64,000 nt of DNA, from assembly GCA_029718625.1 (NCBI GenBank), contig JAINUF010000031.1, positions 274,119 through 338,118 on the forward strand, in the 5' to 3' direction. The notes below the pieces were generated by a model that was not told the origin of the DNA, made no database searches, and saw only the letters and a program-made list of their open reading frames with translations. The DNA comes from Synaphobranchus kaupii. Taxonomy: Eukaryota; Chordata; Actinopteri; Anguilliformes; Synaphobranchidae. The position numbers and the translations under genes are program-made. Position 1 is the stretch's first letter, and every line of letters begins with the position of its first letter. This document shows positions 38,079-49,260 of the stretch, one piece after another.

Positions 38079-38463
38079 GTGAATACATCTAGCCATGTGC
38101 ACCACTTTTAGGGGAACATAAAACGCGCCCCTTGAAAAAAAATCACACCTACTTCATATACTGAAAGGGCATTGTGTTATCCATATTTGCACAGTACTGG
38201 TAGCGAATACACCTGAAAGACTGCCCTACCTACCTGATTTGAGTATGTATGTCACTGCCCAGGCAATTATAGCTGCCCCCCATCTGCCCTTTCCTAGAGA
38301 GAACACCCCCCCCCCCCCCAAATACTTTACAGTGAACTGCTTGCTTAAAGGTGTAGCTTCATCTGATTAGAGTTTAGTACCTACAGTGAATGCTTGTTCT
38401 GGATGTCAACGTCCGGTAATTAAAACTGGGGAGAATACATCCAAAGTTCACATATAAACTTTG

Positions 38464-38525
38464 CCTTTACATTTACGCATACAGATTTAACAGACTCTTT
38501 AATCCAGAGCAATGCACATTGGGTT
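38464..38525 (-). mobile_element. SINE tail fragment
   Basis: ACAGACTCTTTAATCCAGAG followed by CAATGCACATTG is a diverged reverse complement of the SINE tail. Confidence 0.4.
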
Positions 38526-39139
38526 TAAACAATGAGTTCTAGAGCCGATGCCAAGCCACCAGTACCTTTGGACCCGGTGGGAGGGGAATGTGGGCTGTAT
38601 CTGTTTCTGGATTTCAAGCCAACTTCTGCTATTAATTATTTCAAGTCAATTAGTAATTGATATTTTAGTTCCATTTCCTGAAAAGTTAATGGACGACAGC
38701 TGAAGACTTTTCCTGTGTCCCAACATGAAATATCTTACTGTGGTCTTATCTATGATTCAACCAGCGTAAGTGTATTCAGTTAATTAGCTAATTTGGCCAG
38801 TGTAACCGGTGACAATGAAAACCTGCATGCACACACCAGTCCTGGAGAAATGGAATGGACCATGCCTCCTCTGATGACATCATCAGATACACCCCCGTTT
38901 GGACATGAACCTTTGCGAGCTCACGGTCTGGCACCCCACACACAGTAGGCGGACAACACAAACCTATTAACAATCGTGTCCTGTGTGTCGTCAGCCAATT
39001 AATTCTCTCCATCCTTCAGAGTGGAGATCAATCATCCAATCACGTCACAGTAACCCGGTCACAACACCCAGGGGACACACAAACAATACAGTACAGTATA
39101 ACAGGCTTGCATGCAGCTGGGGTAAACACAACATAACAA

Positions 39140-39415
39140 AACACAACATAACACTGACAAGAACCGGCCATTCAGCCCAATAATGCTCGCCATTTTCCTA
39201 CCACTAAATCCTAGTGCTCACCCCTTACCTAAAAGCTAGATAGCATCTAGCACAGTATCAAGCCTGCTCTTGAAACCCCCAGTTTCTGCCTCTACTGACC
39301 TGTCAAGCTATTCCACACAGGGACTACTCTTTGTGTGAAGAAGTACTTCCTAATGTCAGTGCTGAATTTACCTATTGCTAATTTCCATTTATGCCCAAAA
39401 CTGGTTACCAAACTG
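39140..39415 (+). mobile_element. interspersed repeat fragment related to the 33.5-kb array
   Basis: AACCGGCCATTCAGCCCAAT...CTATTCCACACAGGGACTAC...GAAGAAGTACTTCCTAATGT reads as the body of the repeat whose head is amplified at 33500-34452. It is non-coding here. Confidence 0.5.
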
Positions 39416-40409
39416 TGGGCCGGACCACACTGATGGGTTGTGGGAGGGGGTGAGGTGAGCTACAAGATAGCGCATGGCAAAAATAACACTATATATGACA
39501 CTCACCGTTGACACTCACACTCATCAAAGCAGGCACTGGACCAGTTACTAGTTAGAGTTTACACAGTTATTTTAAAATATGTTTAATTCCATTAATTGCA
39601 GGACAGTTTAAATTCAAATAAGGGGTAGGTCACATAAAATGTATTGGTATAGGTGACAGAAAATGAACCAGAAGTCAGAGATTATGTCCACGGACCAGTG
39701 TCTGCATGAATCCACTATCTAAGCATCGTCACGTTTTAAAACAGACAGGTGCAGCTGCCGAATTACGGCAATCGCATCGCTCCGCGGTGGCGTTCACGCG
39801 AGGAAATAACAGTGTCCATTCCCGCCGCGTTTCAGGTCGGCCTCGCGAGCAGCCTCGCACAATTACGCGCGACGCGTGTGGTTGCTAGGCGACGACCGCT
39901 ACCCATTAAAAGACGCAGCGGCAGACCCGATACGTCGCTCCCACAAACCTGCGAGACGGCGGACGGCTTTTCGATCGTCGCGGGCCGCCAGGCGCTCTGT
40001 GCTATCGAGCGCACGCCTGGAATACTCAATATGCGGTTCAGAAACGCGGCACAATTCAGGGAACGGCGTGTGCCTGGGGCTCCGGCAATTCAATTTTAAG
40101 GACTTTATTGAATTCAAAAAAGCACATCCAAGACATTGACAAAGGTTTACTGCTTTACGTTATTCCTATTGTTTTAATAGATTAACGGACACGGCGCCGC
40201 ATAAAAGCATTGATTCAATTTAGCGCACATTTGCTATACAGTATAAAATGAAAAACCTTTATCTGTAGGAATTCATCATTAGAAACACTTCAGAGCGGAC
40301 CATCTCAAAGTCATAACTAACAGCCAAAAACGAGAGTGATCAGCCGCACCAATGAAGCAGAACATGGAAAAATGATGCACATCAAACTTTACACTCTACA
40401 TGCTAGGCA
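39416..40409. other. intron sequence with a CpG patch; no gene seen
   Basis: The stretch 39755-40080 is CpG-rich (for example CCGCGTTTCAGGTCGGCCTC) with overlapping open frames on both strands. I find no RCAN-like peptide and no convincing splice pair. It could be an unrelated CpG island or an enhancer. Confidence 0.35.
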
Positions 40410-40590
40410 CTTGGCACATGCTCTCATTCGGGTTACATTCTTTATACATTATCCATTTATATAGCTAGATATTTACTGAAGCTATTCAGGTTCAATACCT
40501 TCAGGGCATGACAGCAGCAGTCCACCTATCAAACCTACAACCTTAGAGTTGCAAGTCCTGTCCATTAACCATTACATTACATTGCCTCGC
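40410..40590 (-). mobile_element. SINE-derived fragment, reverse orientation
   Basis: TTTACTGAAGCTATTCAGGT...AAACCTACAACCTTAGAGTT...ATTACATTACATTGCC matches 55500-55653 and the reverse of a SINE body. Confidence 0.5.
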
Positions 40591-40626
40591 AATAGTGCTT
40601 TCACTTTCCAGGGTTGAGATGTATAA

Positions 40627-40735
40627 ATGTATAACCCTTACCCTAATTCTAACCCTAACCTAACCCTGTAACCCTAAAGCTAACCCCGTAACCCTAACCC
40701 TAACCTACGCCTAACCCCCGAAATCTAATCTAACC
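40627..40735. repeat. interstitial telomere-like repeat
   Basis: About 100 bp of degenerate (CCCTAA)n, for example CTAACCCTAACCTAACCC and GTAACCCTAACCCTAACC, in CCCTAA orientation. Confidence 0.8.
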
Positions 40736-41464
40736 CATTCAGCCTTTTCATTAAAAATCTTTATTTTTTCTTTTTCAAAATTGGAACATGTCCAATTCTC
40801 ACCCCAATTTCGAATGTCCAATTATGTGCAACCGCAGCCGTGTTCATGCACGAACCGAACCCCACTGCCAATCGGAGAGAGTGTAGATAACTTTTATATG
40901 TGGCCAGTGAGGGTCAGCGGAGAGCGAGGAAATGCAGATGCCTAACCGACTGACCCCTCCCCTACCCTGGGCGATGCAATCACAGTCAGCACTGGCATGG
41001 TCTGGATTTGATCTGAGATCATGAGGCTCGTCCACGTACCGCAGAGCTTTGCCTTAACTCAATGAGGCACCCAGCAGAAAATAATCTTACACGCATCTTC
41101 AGGCTATGCTGAGAAAGCTAGGCAGGCCAGAGCACAATTAGAGCAATACTACTCAAAGAAGACAAATCAGAAAGCTTTAGTCCAGCAGGCCTATAGAAGC
41201 CTGGATATAAAGGCAGAGCAGGATGACACGCCTCTCTTAAAAGAGCCCTGCTTCAGACAGAGCCATTTTAATTTGTAGAAAAGATTTGTATGAATAATAA
41301 GGCGGTTCCAATTTTATTTGGATTTTTTATTTTTATTTTTTTAAACCTGAGAGCAGCCATTTGGTAAGAGCATGGGCCTGGCCAGATGGAGTTTTGCCTG
41401 AAAGTTGAAATGTTCCACTTTTGCGCCATTGTCCAGGTATGTTTAACTGTGTTTAACCGTGTGT

Positions 41465-42212
41465 GGCTGTTGAGCGGTTGGCTCTTTAACCATTGGTTGT
41501 TGAGCGGTTGGCTGTTTAACGGTTGGTTGTTGAGCGGTTGGTTGTTTAACGGTTGGTTGTTGAGCGGTTGGCTGTTTAACGGTTGGTTGTTGAGTGGTTG
41601 GTTGTTTAACGGTTGGTTGTGGGGCGGTTGGCTGTTTAACAGTTAGTTGTTGAGCGGTTGGTTGTTTAACGGTTGGTTGTTGAACGGTTGGCTGTTTAAC
41701 GGTTGGTTGTTGAGTGGTTGGTTGTTTAACGGTTGGTTGTGGGGCGGTTGGCTGTTTAACAGTTAGTTGTTGAGCGGTTGGTTGTTTAACGGTTGGTTGT
41801 TGAGCGGTTGGCTGTTTAACGGTTGGTTGTTGAGCGGTTGGCTGTTTAACGATTGGTTGTTGAGCGGTTGGCTGTTTAACCGTTGGTTGTTGAGCGGTTG
41901 GCTGTTTAACCGTTGGTTGTTGAGCAATTGGCTGTTTAACGGTTGGTTGTTGAGCGGTTGGCTGTTTAACGGTTGGTTGTTGAGCGGTTGGCTGTTTAAC
42001 CGTTGGTTGTTGAGCAATTGGCTGTTTAACGGTTGGTTGTTGAGCGGTTGGCTGTTTAACCGTTGGTTGTTGAGCGGTTGGTTGTTTAACGGTTGGTTGT
42101 TGAGCGGTTGGCTGTTTAACCGTTGGTTGTTGAGCACTTGGCTGTTAACGGTTAGTTGTTGAGCGGTTGGCTGTTTAACCGTTGGTTGTTGAGCGGTTGG
42201 CTGTTTAACTGT
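41465..42212. repeat. 30-bp minisatellite, about 25 copies
   Basis: The unit contains GGTTGGTTGTTGAGCGGTTG followed by GCTGTTTAAC. Period 30 is 10 codons, so one plus frame gives a WLLSGWLFNG-type repeat and the minus strand LNNQPLNSQP. Neither has gene features. Confidence 0.95.
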
Positions 42213-42968
42213 TGGCTGTTATTTATAGCTGAAAAGTGTCAATTGGATGTTCCAAGCATTACCTCATTATTTAATCACCCCTTCCTCGCTGTAGTCCTGT
42301 TTGGCTATGGCTTCAAAAGGCTGAATCTAACACCGGTCAGTCACTCCCCAAAGGTCAAAGCTTACATTACATCAATCAGGCTGCACAATTTAGGGGGGGC
42401 AGGGCTGTTTCTGTTGTTAGAGCGTGTAAGTAAGATGTAAGTGAAACAAACAAATGATATCATGCCCCTGCGCATGCTTCTGAAACGCAGATCTGCCTCA
42501 ATTCAAGTACAGGGCTGTTTCCGAATCAGCACCCTCCCATACTATTAGCTAGGCTTGGTGAGTAGACAGGACGAGAAAGTCGTTGAGTAGGCGAAATTTT
42601 CTCTAAATATAGTATACTTAAAACCCGCGTATGACACACTTACGTCAGGGGGTTTCGCTGAGTATATTCGGGAGCACACTTTGAAAGAAGTACACAAACA
42701 TTTGGACGCATAAATATGACGTGAAGGGGGGTTCCTCTGAAGAGCGGCAGAGTAAATAATAGAAGAGGGGGAAGTGTAGCGGAAGGCTAATAGTGACGCT
42801 AATGAGGTTAATGAGGCTAATGAGTTCAGGCCAGAAAACCAAACCCAGAGGTCAGAGGTCAAAGGTCACTCTCCTGGGGGCAGGGGCCAACACGGTAGCT
42901 GTGGCTGTTGGGAGGGGGCACAGGAGGTCCAGAGGAGGGAGGTAAATGGAGCCATCAATAACGCATAG
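42213..42968. other. spacer between two related arrays, with a dispersed element
   Basis: The stretch 42544-42700 (GGTGAGTAGACAGGACGAGA...GGGTTTCGCTGAGTATATTC) recurs in diverged form at 50325-50455 and 52889-53019. No gene was seen. Confidence 0.5.
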
Positions 42969-43305
42969 CAGTTGGTTGTTGAGTGGTTGGCTCTTTAATG
43001 GTTGGCTGTTGAGCGGTTGGCTCTTTAATGGTTGGCTGCTGAGTGGTTGACTATTTAAGGGTTGGCTGCTGAGTGGTTGACTATTTAAGGGTTGGTTGTT
43101 GAGCGGTTGGCTATTTAATGGTTGGCTGTTGAGCGGTTGGCTATTTAACATTTGGCTGTTCAACGGTTGGCTGTTGAGCGGTTGGCTGTTTAAAGGTTGG
43201 CTATTGAGCGGTTGGCTATTTAACGGTTGGTTGTTGAGCGGTTGCCTGTTTAAAGGTTGGTTGTTGAACAGTTGGCTGTTGAGCGGTTGGCTGTTGAGCG
43301 CTCTG
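42969..43305. repeat. 30-bp minisatellite, second array, about 11 copies
   Basis: Same family as 41465-42212 but with variant units (GGTTGGCTGTTGAGCGGTTG plus GCTATTTAAT), separated from it by about 760 bp. Confidence 0.93.
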
Positions 43306-44409
43306 GCTGACCAGGCCCGGCAGATCGAAGGCTGTCATCCAGTGAATCAATACCGCCGGCGTCAAGGAAACGAGTCGGCCATGACGACGAGAGACTGCCT
43401 GCGCCAGCCGCTCCTTAAAGGTTATATGGACTCCGATCCCATAAGCCTCAGCTCTGGGGAACTCCTATGTGAATCAATCAATCACTGTACTTGAGTGCCT
43501 CCTGTTGTAAGAACACTTAAATAAATAAATAAATATTTAAAAAAAACAAGCATTTCCAATAACAGTGCACAGATAAATACATGGGGAAATATGTGAGGGC
43601 TTTTGTTGTCACCATTGTTAACATTGCAGTGTTTTTTTGGGGGGCGCCGTAATCTACTCCATGAGTGCCGAAGGTTCAGAGCTGTCAATGTCTACATTAT
43701 AAATTAAATAAATAATACAATTCTATTTTTCCCTTCAATTTTTTCAATACAGCACACGGGATCCTTACAGGTGCCTCACCTCTGTGAGTGGATGCATCTT
43801 AAAAATAAATTACGTTTCTGATATTCTGAAACCATTTTTCAGTGACAGTAAGTTTATGCATCATTGGGGTGGGGGGGGTGGGGGGGTTTGGGGGGCAGAA
43901 TCAAATTATAAGTTATAACTAATTATATACGACACAGAAATAAGCCATCAGTTATTATAGTATACAGTCCTATAATGCATAATTGTACATACTGTATTTT
44001 GCAATAAATTAAGGACATTAATGGCGCAATAAAACATGCTTTACAGACAGAAGAGGCATAAACAGAATTGGGAACAGCTAAATCAAGGGGTGGGCAAGGA
44101 GGCCCGTGTCTGTTTCCCGATTTTACTTAACCTCTCTTCTTAATTAGTTAATCAGCTCAATCACTCATGAGATGTGACATTTTGGCCAGATGTATTGATG
44201 ACGCTCAGTTGAGTGACAGTGGAAGACTGCTCATGGCATGGCCTATGACAATATTAGGCATAACTCTGGTGCAGTTTGCACTATCATCGTGAAACCTGAG
44301 GTACAATCTAAAGGTCGACTCCCCACACTACAACTAAAGGGATTTTGAACTCGACCAATAAGGGGGCGCTAGAAATTCTAAAAATAAATATCTCAGAAAC
44401 TTAATGACT
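43306..44409. other. intron sequence, no gene seen
   Basis: Unique DNA with a G-rich tract at 43867-43897 (GGGGTGGGGGGGGTGGGGGG pattern, G-quadruplex potential) and a possible MITE end at 44088-44110. Confidence 0.5.
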
Positions 44410-44924
44410 AGGGTTGCAAACTTTTGGGAATATCCAGGGGTGGAAACTTTCCATGGGAATTAACAGGAATAAAAGGGAAATTGTGAGGCTGTATTTACCA
44501 TGTCATATGCACAAAAAACATAAACCATAATATCAAAAATCGACAATTTAGGAGTTTAACTTTAATGAAATGAGCAGCTTACTTTTTACATGGGATTCTT
44601 TCACTGAACCAAAAGAAAACAGGAATAATGTATTCCCTGTGATGGGATAATGAACTGTATGCAGAGAGGGTTGCATTTCTACTGAATTTACATTAAATTG
44701 GATGCTGAAAATGATCTGTGCATGTGATGGAAGAGAGTGCACTGCACATGAGATGAGAGAATGCACAGTGCAGGGTTGTGATTTACATTAAATGGGGGTA
44801 TTTTAACCAAAGCATGCCACAATGTATAGATTTGCATTTTTACGTGTATTTTCCCCAAAATAATTCACTGTTACAATATATTATAAACATTTCCTATTTA
44901 AATTTTCCGACCCTTTGCAACCCT
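44410..44924. mobile_element. non-autonomous DNA transposon with AGGGTTGCAAA ends
   Basis: AGGGTTGCAAACTTTTGGGA at the left is inverted against CCCTTTGCAACCCT at the right. The interior holds GGAAACTTTCCATGGGAATT, itself an inverted repeat. It is about 515 bp and non-coding. The TA duplication is ambiguous. Confidence 0.6.
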
Positions 44925-45101
44925 ACAAATGTCTGATTGAAACAAAATGAAATGAGCACACGGGCCCTGCAGGGACAGACAAAACTGTGAGCGTCGTAAA
45001 GCAGGGACCAGTACCCCATCTGCTGTGGGAAGCCACGCGCCGACACACACAGCGACCGGGAGATACTTCTATGCAATTATAAGAGGCGCGGCCCAGAGAG
45101 A

Positions 45102-45176
45102 GTTCCGGAAGTGTGGGTTCCAGAAGTGTGGGTTCCGTAACTGTGGGTTCCAGAGGTGTAGGTTCCGGAAGAGCGG
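45102..45176. repeat. 15-bp repeat with ETS-like cores, 5 copies
   Basis: Units TTCCGGAAGTGTGGG, TTCCAGAAGTGTGGG, TTCCGTAACTGTGGG, TTCCAGAGGTGTAGG and TTCCGGAAGAGCGGC. CCGGAAGT is an ETS/GABP consensus, intact in the first copy. Confidence 0.75.
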
Positions 45177-45577
45177 CCTGCAGCTTGGAGCAGTGGCTAG
45201 TGTGCGGAACTGAACGCCTGAGGGCTGTGGTTTCAGGTGCCCTGTGAGAGAGGCCATTTTGTGCCCTTGTACAAGGTAACCCTGGTGGGGAGGGGGGTCA
45301 CTAGCTCAGCAAAAACTGTCCACTAAGCACAATAAAGAAGTGATATAACGTCCTGTTGACTGAGACAAAGAACTAACCTTGTTTCAGCCTTCCACATTAC
45401 ATAGATATACTTTGGTTTTCTCCACATACAGTGCAGCCTGCTTTTCAAACAGATTCTCTGAAATAAATACATGGATTTATCGGACTACTTGTAGGGCCAG
45501 GCTGTGGGATCCTGGGGTGGAAATGGGCTAATAATTTAGTGTTCATCAGCTATGATTTTGCATCATGTACTACACTA

Positions 45578-45730
45578 GGCGGCAGTGTAGTATAATGGTG
45601 AAGGAACTGGCCTTGCAGGTTCGATTCCCAGGTAGGACACTGCCGTTGTACCCTTGAGCAAGGTACAGTATATATCCAGCTGTATAAATCGCTCTGGATA
45701 AGAGCGTCTGCTAAATGCCTGTAATGTAAT
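45578..45730 (+). mobile_element. tRNA-headed SINE, near full length
   Basis: GGCGGCAGTGTAGTATAATG at the head holds an A-box-like segment, followed by B box GGTTCGATTCC at about 45618. The body contains AGGTAGGACACTGCCGTTGT and CCAGCTGTATAAAT, and the tail is GCTCTGGATAAGAGCGTCTG. It is the cleanest SINE copy in the window. Confidence 0.88.
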
Positions 45731-45814
45731 CATGAATGTGTGCATTCTCAATAATGGATGATGGTGTAGTAACTCTACCTGACCATAGGGGGCAGTGTGC
45801 ATTCTTCACACTTC

Positions 45815-45862
45815 CTCTCTCTCGCTCTCTCTCTCTCGCTCTCTCTCACTCTCTCTCTCACA
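45815..45862. repeat. CT microsatellite
   Basis: (CTCT)n with CGCT interruptions. Confidence 0.8.
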
Positions 45863-46239
45863 CGTTGGCATTCCTTAAGCACACTCACACACAGAGTCAC
45901 ACATTTCAGAGGATAATTAGGCAGATTTGAGTGACGAGGTGCTTAATAACTCGCGGGCGCGAATGTTTACTGTGAAAAGAGAACGACCTGTTTGAGTGGT
46001 GATAGAGCTTCAGGGACACCTGCTGAAGACCTTATCAGCCAAATCAAAAGCACCCGCCTCTCGCCTCTGAGATTCATTCATGAAAACACACACCTACCGT
46101 GGAAGGATACTGCCGTGAATCACCAACAACCATAAATAACAACCCTGCAAACATCACTAGACGCAGCGTTGCAGATGAAGCACGACTCCAAAAAAAAATA
46201 AGGATCAGGAAACAGCACATTACGCACCTCTGTCAGGTA

Positions 46240-46312
46240 GGGTGGGATGGGGTGGGGCGAGAGGGCGGGGTGGGGCGAGAGGGCGGGGTGGGGCGAGAGG
46301 GCGGGTTGGGCC
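46240..46312. repeat. 18-bp G-rich repeat, about 3.5 copies
   Basis: Unit GTGGGGCGAGAGGGCGGG, with dense G runs and strong G-quadruplex potential. Confidence 0.8.
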
Positions 46313-46732
46313 TGGGTGTATGGGGGTGTCTGGATGGTACAGCAACCACTGTTGGTTGTAGCCACTGCCCTGAAATCACTGGCTCCGCTCTGATTGGTCC
46401 CGCATTAAGGCCACACCCACTGCGTGGGGACACATCCTAGGTCTGCTCTAAAGGCCGTTTTTTCTGCAGGCCCATCAGGGGCGGGACACCCCCGAAAAAC
46501 ACTGCGTTCGCTTTTCTGTGACGATCAATTAGGGTAGAATAACAGTGATATCTGAGGATAATTACAGCCACAAAGCCACGCAGTAATTTAGCTGTGCCTG
46601 TCAGCACTCAAAACAAGCCTCCAGCAACACGCATGGAGAGGGGCGGAGTCAGAGAGAGACAAACAGCCACAATGTTATTAGGATTCTGGAGGGGTGGGTG
46701 GGTGCTGTAGTTATTATCTCTGCTGCCTATAT

Positions 46733-46778
46733 GGGGGGGGGGGGGGGGGGGGGGTCATGTGATCACCCTGCGCCTGCC

Positions 46779-46812
<34 letters not shown>
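46733..46812. repeat. 22-bp poly-G followed by GT microsatellite
   Basis: An uninterrupted G run at 46733-46754 and (GT)n at 46781-46812. Confidence 0.9.
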
Positions 46813-46815
<3 letters not shown>

Positions 46816-47184
46816 CTGACACAAGTTGATCGACAGACGTGCTTGCAGTTTGTGCACACACTCACATACACTCACACACACACACACACACATGCACGCG
46901 CGCACACGGTAGTGCTGCAAATTCAGGCAGTGCTGCAAATTCCCGGCATGTTAGGGAGCCAGACACTGTAATCATGTTCATGGTGCTCCTGGGGAGAGGG
47001 GGAGGGGGTGAGGGGGAGAGGTGGAGGGGGGAGTCTGGACACAGGCTGGGGGGGCAGGGCTGTGGGGGCCCTGTGGGGATGTGCCCAGCGCCCTCCTGGA
47101 GCTAGGAGCTACAGCACTACCTTACTCACCCAGCCACCTCCTATCACCACTGCAGCTGTGCTAATCTAGGCCAAGCTATTTATA

Positions 47185-47325
47185 AAGAGAGAGAGGGAGA
47201 GAGAGACAGAGAGAGAGTGAGTGAGTGAGTGAGTGAGTGAGCGAGAGAGAGCGAGTGAGTAAGTGAGCAAGAGAGACAGAGAGAGAGGAAAAGAGAGAGA
47301 GAGGGAAAGAGAGAGAGAATGAAAG
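47185..47325. repeat. GA/GAGT purine-rich microsatellite
   Basis: (GAGA)n, (GAGT)n and GAAA blocks; the open frames on the minus strand are Ser/Leu runs only. Confidence 0.8.
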
Positions 47326-47404
47326 AGAAAAGTTCCTTCCTGTGTTGTCATCAGTAGGTTGCTGACAGATTCAAACCAAACACTGTAGCGCTCTGCTAGT
47401 GAGA

Positions 47405-48460
47405 GATGCATTCTACAGCAAAATATCAGCATTCTATACCACAACACCAGCATTCTACACCAAAATATCAGCATTCAATACCACAACACCAGCATTCTAA
47501 CCCAAAAATATCAGCATTCTATACCACACCAGCATTCTACACCAAAATATCAGCATTCTATATCACAACGCCAGCATTCTACACCAAAATATCAGCATTC
47601 TATACCACAACGCCAGCATTCTACACCAAAATATCAGCATTCTATACCACAACGCCAGCATTCTACACCAAAATATCAGCATTCCATACCACAACACCAG
47701 CATTCTACACCAAAATATCAGCATTCCATACCACAAAACCAGCATTCTACACCAAAATATCAGCATTCTATACCACAACGCCAGCATTCTACACCAAAAT
47801 ATCAGCATTCTATACCACAACGCCAGCATTCTACACCAAAACATCAGCATTCTATACGACAACACCAGCATTCTACACCAAAATATCAACATTTTATACC
47901 ACAACACCAGCATTCTATACCAAAATATCAGCATTCTATACCACAACACCAGCATTCTACACCAAAATATCAGCATTCTATACCACAACACCAGCATTCT
48001 ACACCAAAATATCAGCATTCTATACCACAACACCAGCATTCTACACCAAAATATCAGCATTCTATACCACAACACCAGCATTCTACACCAAAATATCAGC
48101 ATTCTATACCACAACACCAGCATTCTACACCAAAATATCAGCATTCTATACCACAACACCAGCATTCTACACCAAAATATCAGCATTATATACCACAACA
48201 CCAGCATTCTACACCAATATCAACATTTTATACCACAACACCAGCATTCTACACCAAAATATCAGCATTCTATACCACAACACCAGCATTCTACACCAAA
48301 ATATCAACATTCTCTCCAAAATTCTATACTAAAATATCAGCATTCTCTATGACAATGCTGGCATTCTATACCACAATAGCAGGATTATATACCACACCAG
48401 CATTCTATACCACAATACCAGCATTTTATACCACAACACCAGCCCCTTCTACACCATAAT
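47405..48460. repeat. 42-bp dimeric minisatellite, about 25 copies
   Basis: Alternating 21-mers with a shared CAGCATTCTA start: CAGCATTCTACACCAAAATA(T) and CAGCATTCTATACCACAACA(C). Period 42 equals 14 codons, so a 308-codon plus frame (YTKISAFYTTTPAF repeats) and a 214-codon minus frame stay open. The edges near 48300-48460 are degenerate. Confidence 0.95.
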
Positions 48461-49024
48461 TCTACATAATTCCAGCTCTGTTTACACCACAATACATTTT
48501 GTCTTATTTCTGGCAAACCAGGTCGCCATCCAATGCGGTATCCCCATGGAAACGCCACTGGCAGCAAGACAAAGTAAATAAACAGCAAGCACACTGATAC
48601 CTAATAAATAAAGATGAAAATACGAAAACCAGGACAGAGCTCCAGGACTCTACGGCAGTGCTCAAGTACCTAAGCAGACTTAGGTGGCAAATGGTAATTT
48701 TATGTATTTTCTAGTTTAGTGTACCTGTCAAAATAACTATAAGCACATCCCTTCCACACCACTTGCGAATTGAATACAAACTCAAAAATGTCAACACAAC
48801 ACTAACGCAGCGACAGTCAAGCTCCCTCCTTTTGAAAAAGTGATGAGAGAAGTTTGTTTCCACACGCACATTTCTGTGAATAAAAACAGCAGAATTAATC
48901 TAGAGAGTACCAACTGCAAGGTGAAGATTGTACATATGGGGTTATAACTTCTTTCAGATTCATCACTCCCAATACATTACTACATAAGACAGTACATTGT
49001 GGGTCATAACCTATTTGAGATTCC
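48461..49024. other. intron sequence, no gene seen
   Basis: Unique sequence of the rcan3 intron; nothing recognised. Confidence 0.5.
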
Positions 49025-49260
49025 TGGCTCACCAGGACCAGCATTGGGGACCCCAGCAGACCCTGTGGCTCTCCAGGACCAGGGTTGGGGACCCCAGCAG
49101 ACCCTGTGGCTCTCCAGGACCAGCATTGGGGACCCCAGCAGACCCTGTGGCTCTCCAGGACCAGGGTTGGGGACCCCAGCAGACCCTGTGGCTCTCCAGG
49201 ACCAGCATTGGGGACCCCAGCAGACCCTGTGGCTCTCCAGGATCAGGGATGAGGACCACT
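49025..49260. repeat. 41-bp minisatellite derived from a MITE end
   Basis: The unit contains GGCTCTCCAGGACCAGGGTT followed by GGGGACCCCAGCAGACCCTG. GGGTT and GCATT versions alternate, so the effective unit is 82 bp. CTCCAGGACCAGGGTTGGGG resembles the inner end of hAT MITEs in this window. Confidence 0.9.

Noticed and set aside
41386..42162. Trp/Leu-rich frame resembling membrane segments
   Set aside because: The 30-bp repeat yields WLLSGWLFNG in phase; hydrophobicity is incidental and the complementary strand is also open.
45578..45640. tRNA gene
   Set aside because: A and B boxes are present, but the sequence continues into the conserved SINE tail and cannot fold as a full tRNA.
47406..48332. 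308-codon plus frame and overlapping 214-codon minus frame
   Set aside because: Period-42 repeat equals 14 codons; both strands remain open, which is the mark of a tandem repeat and not coding.
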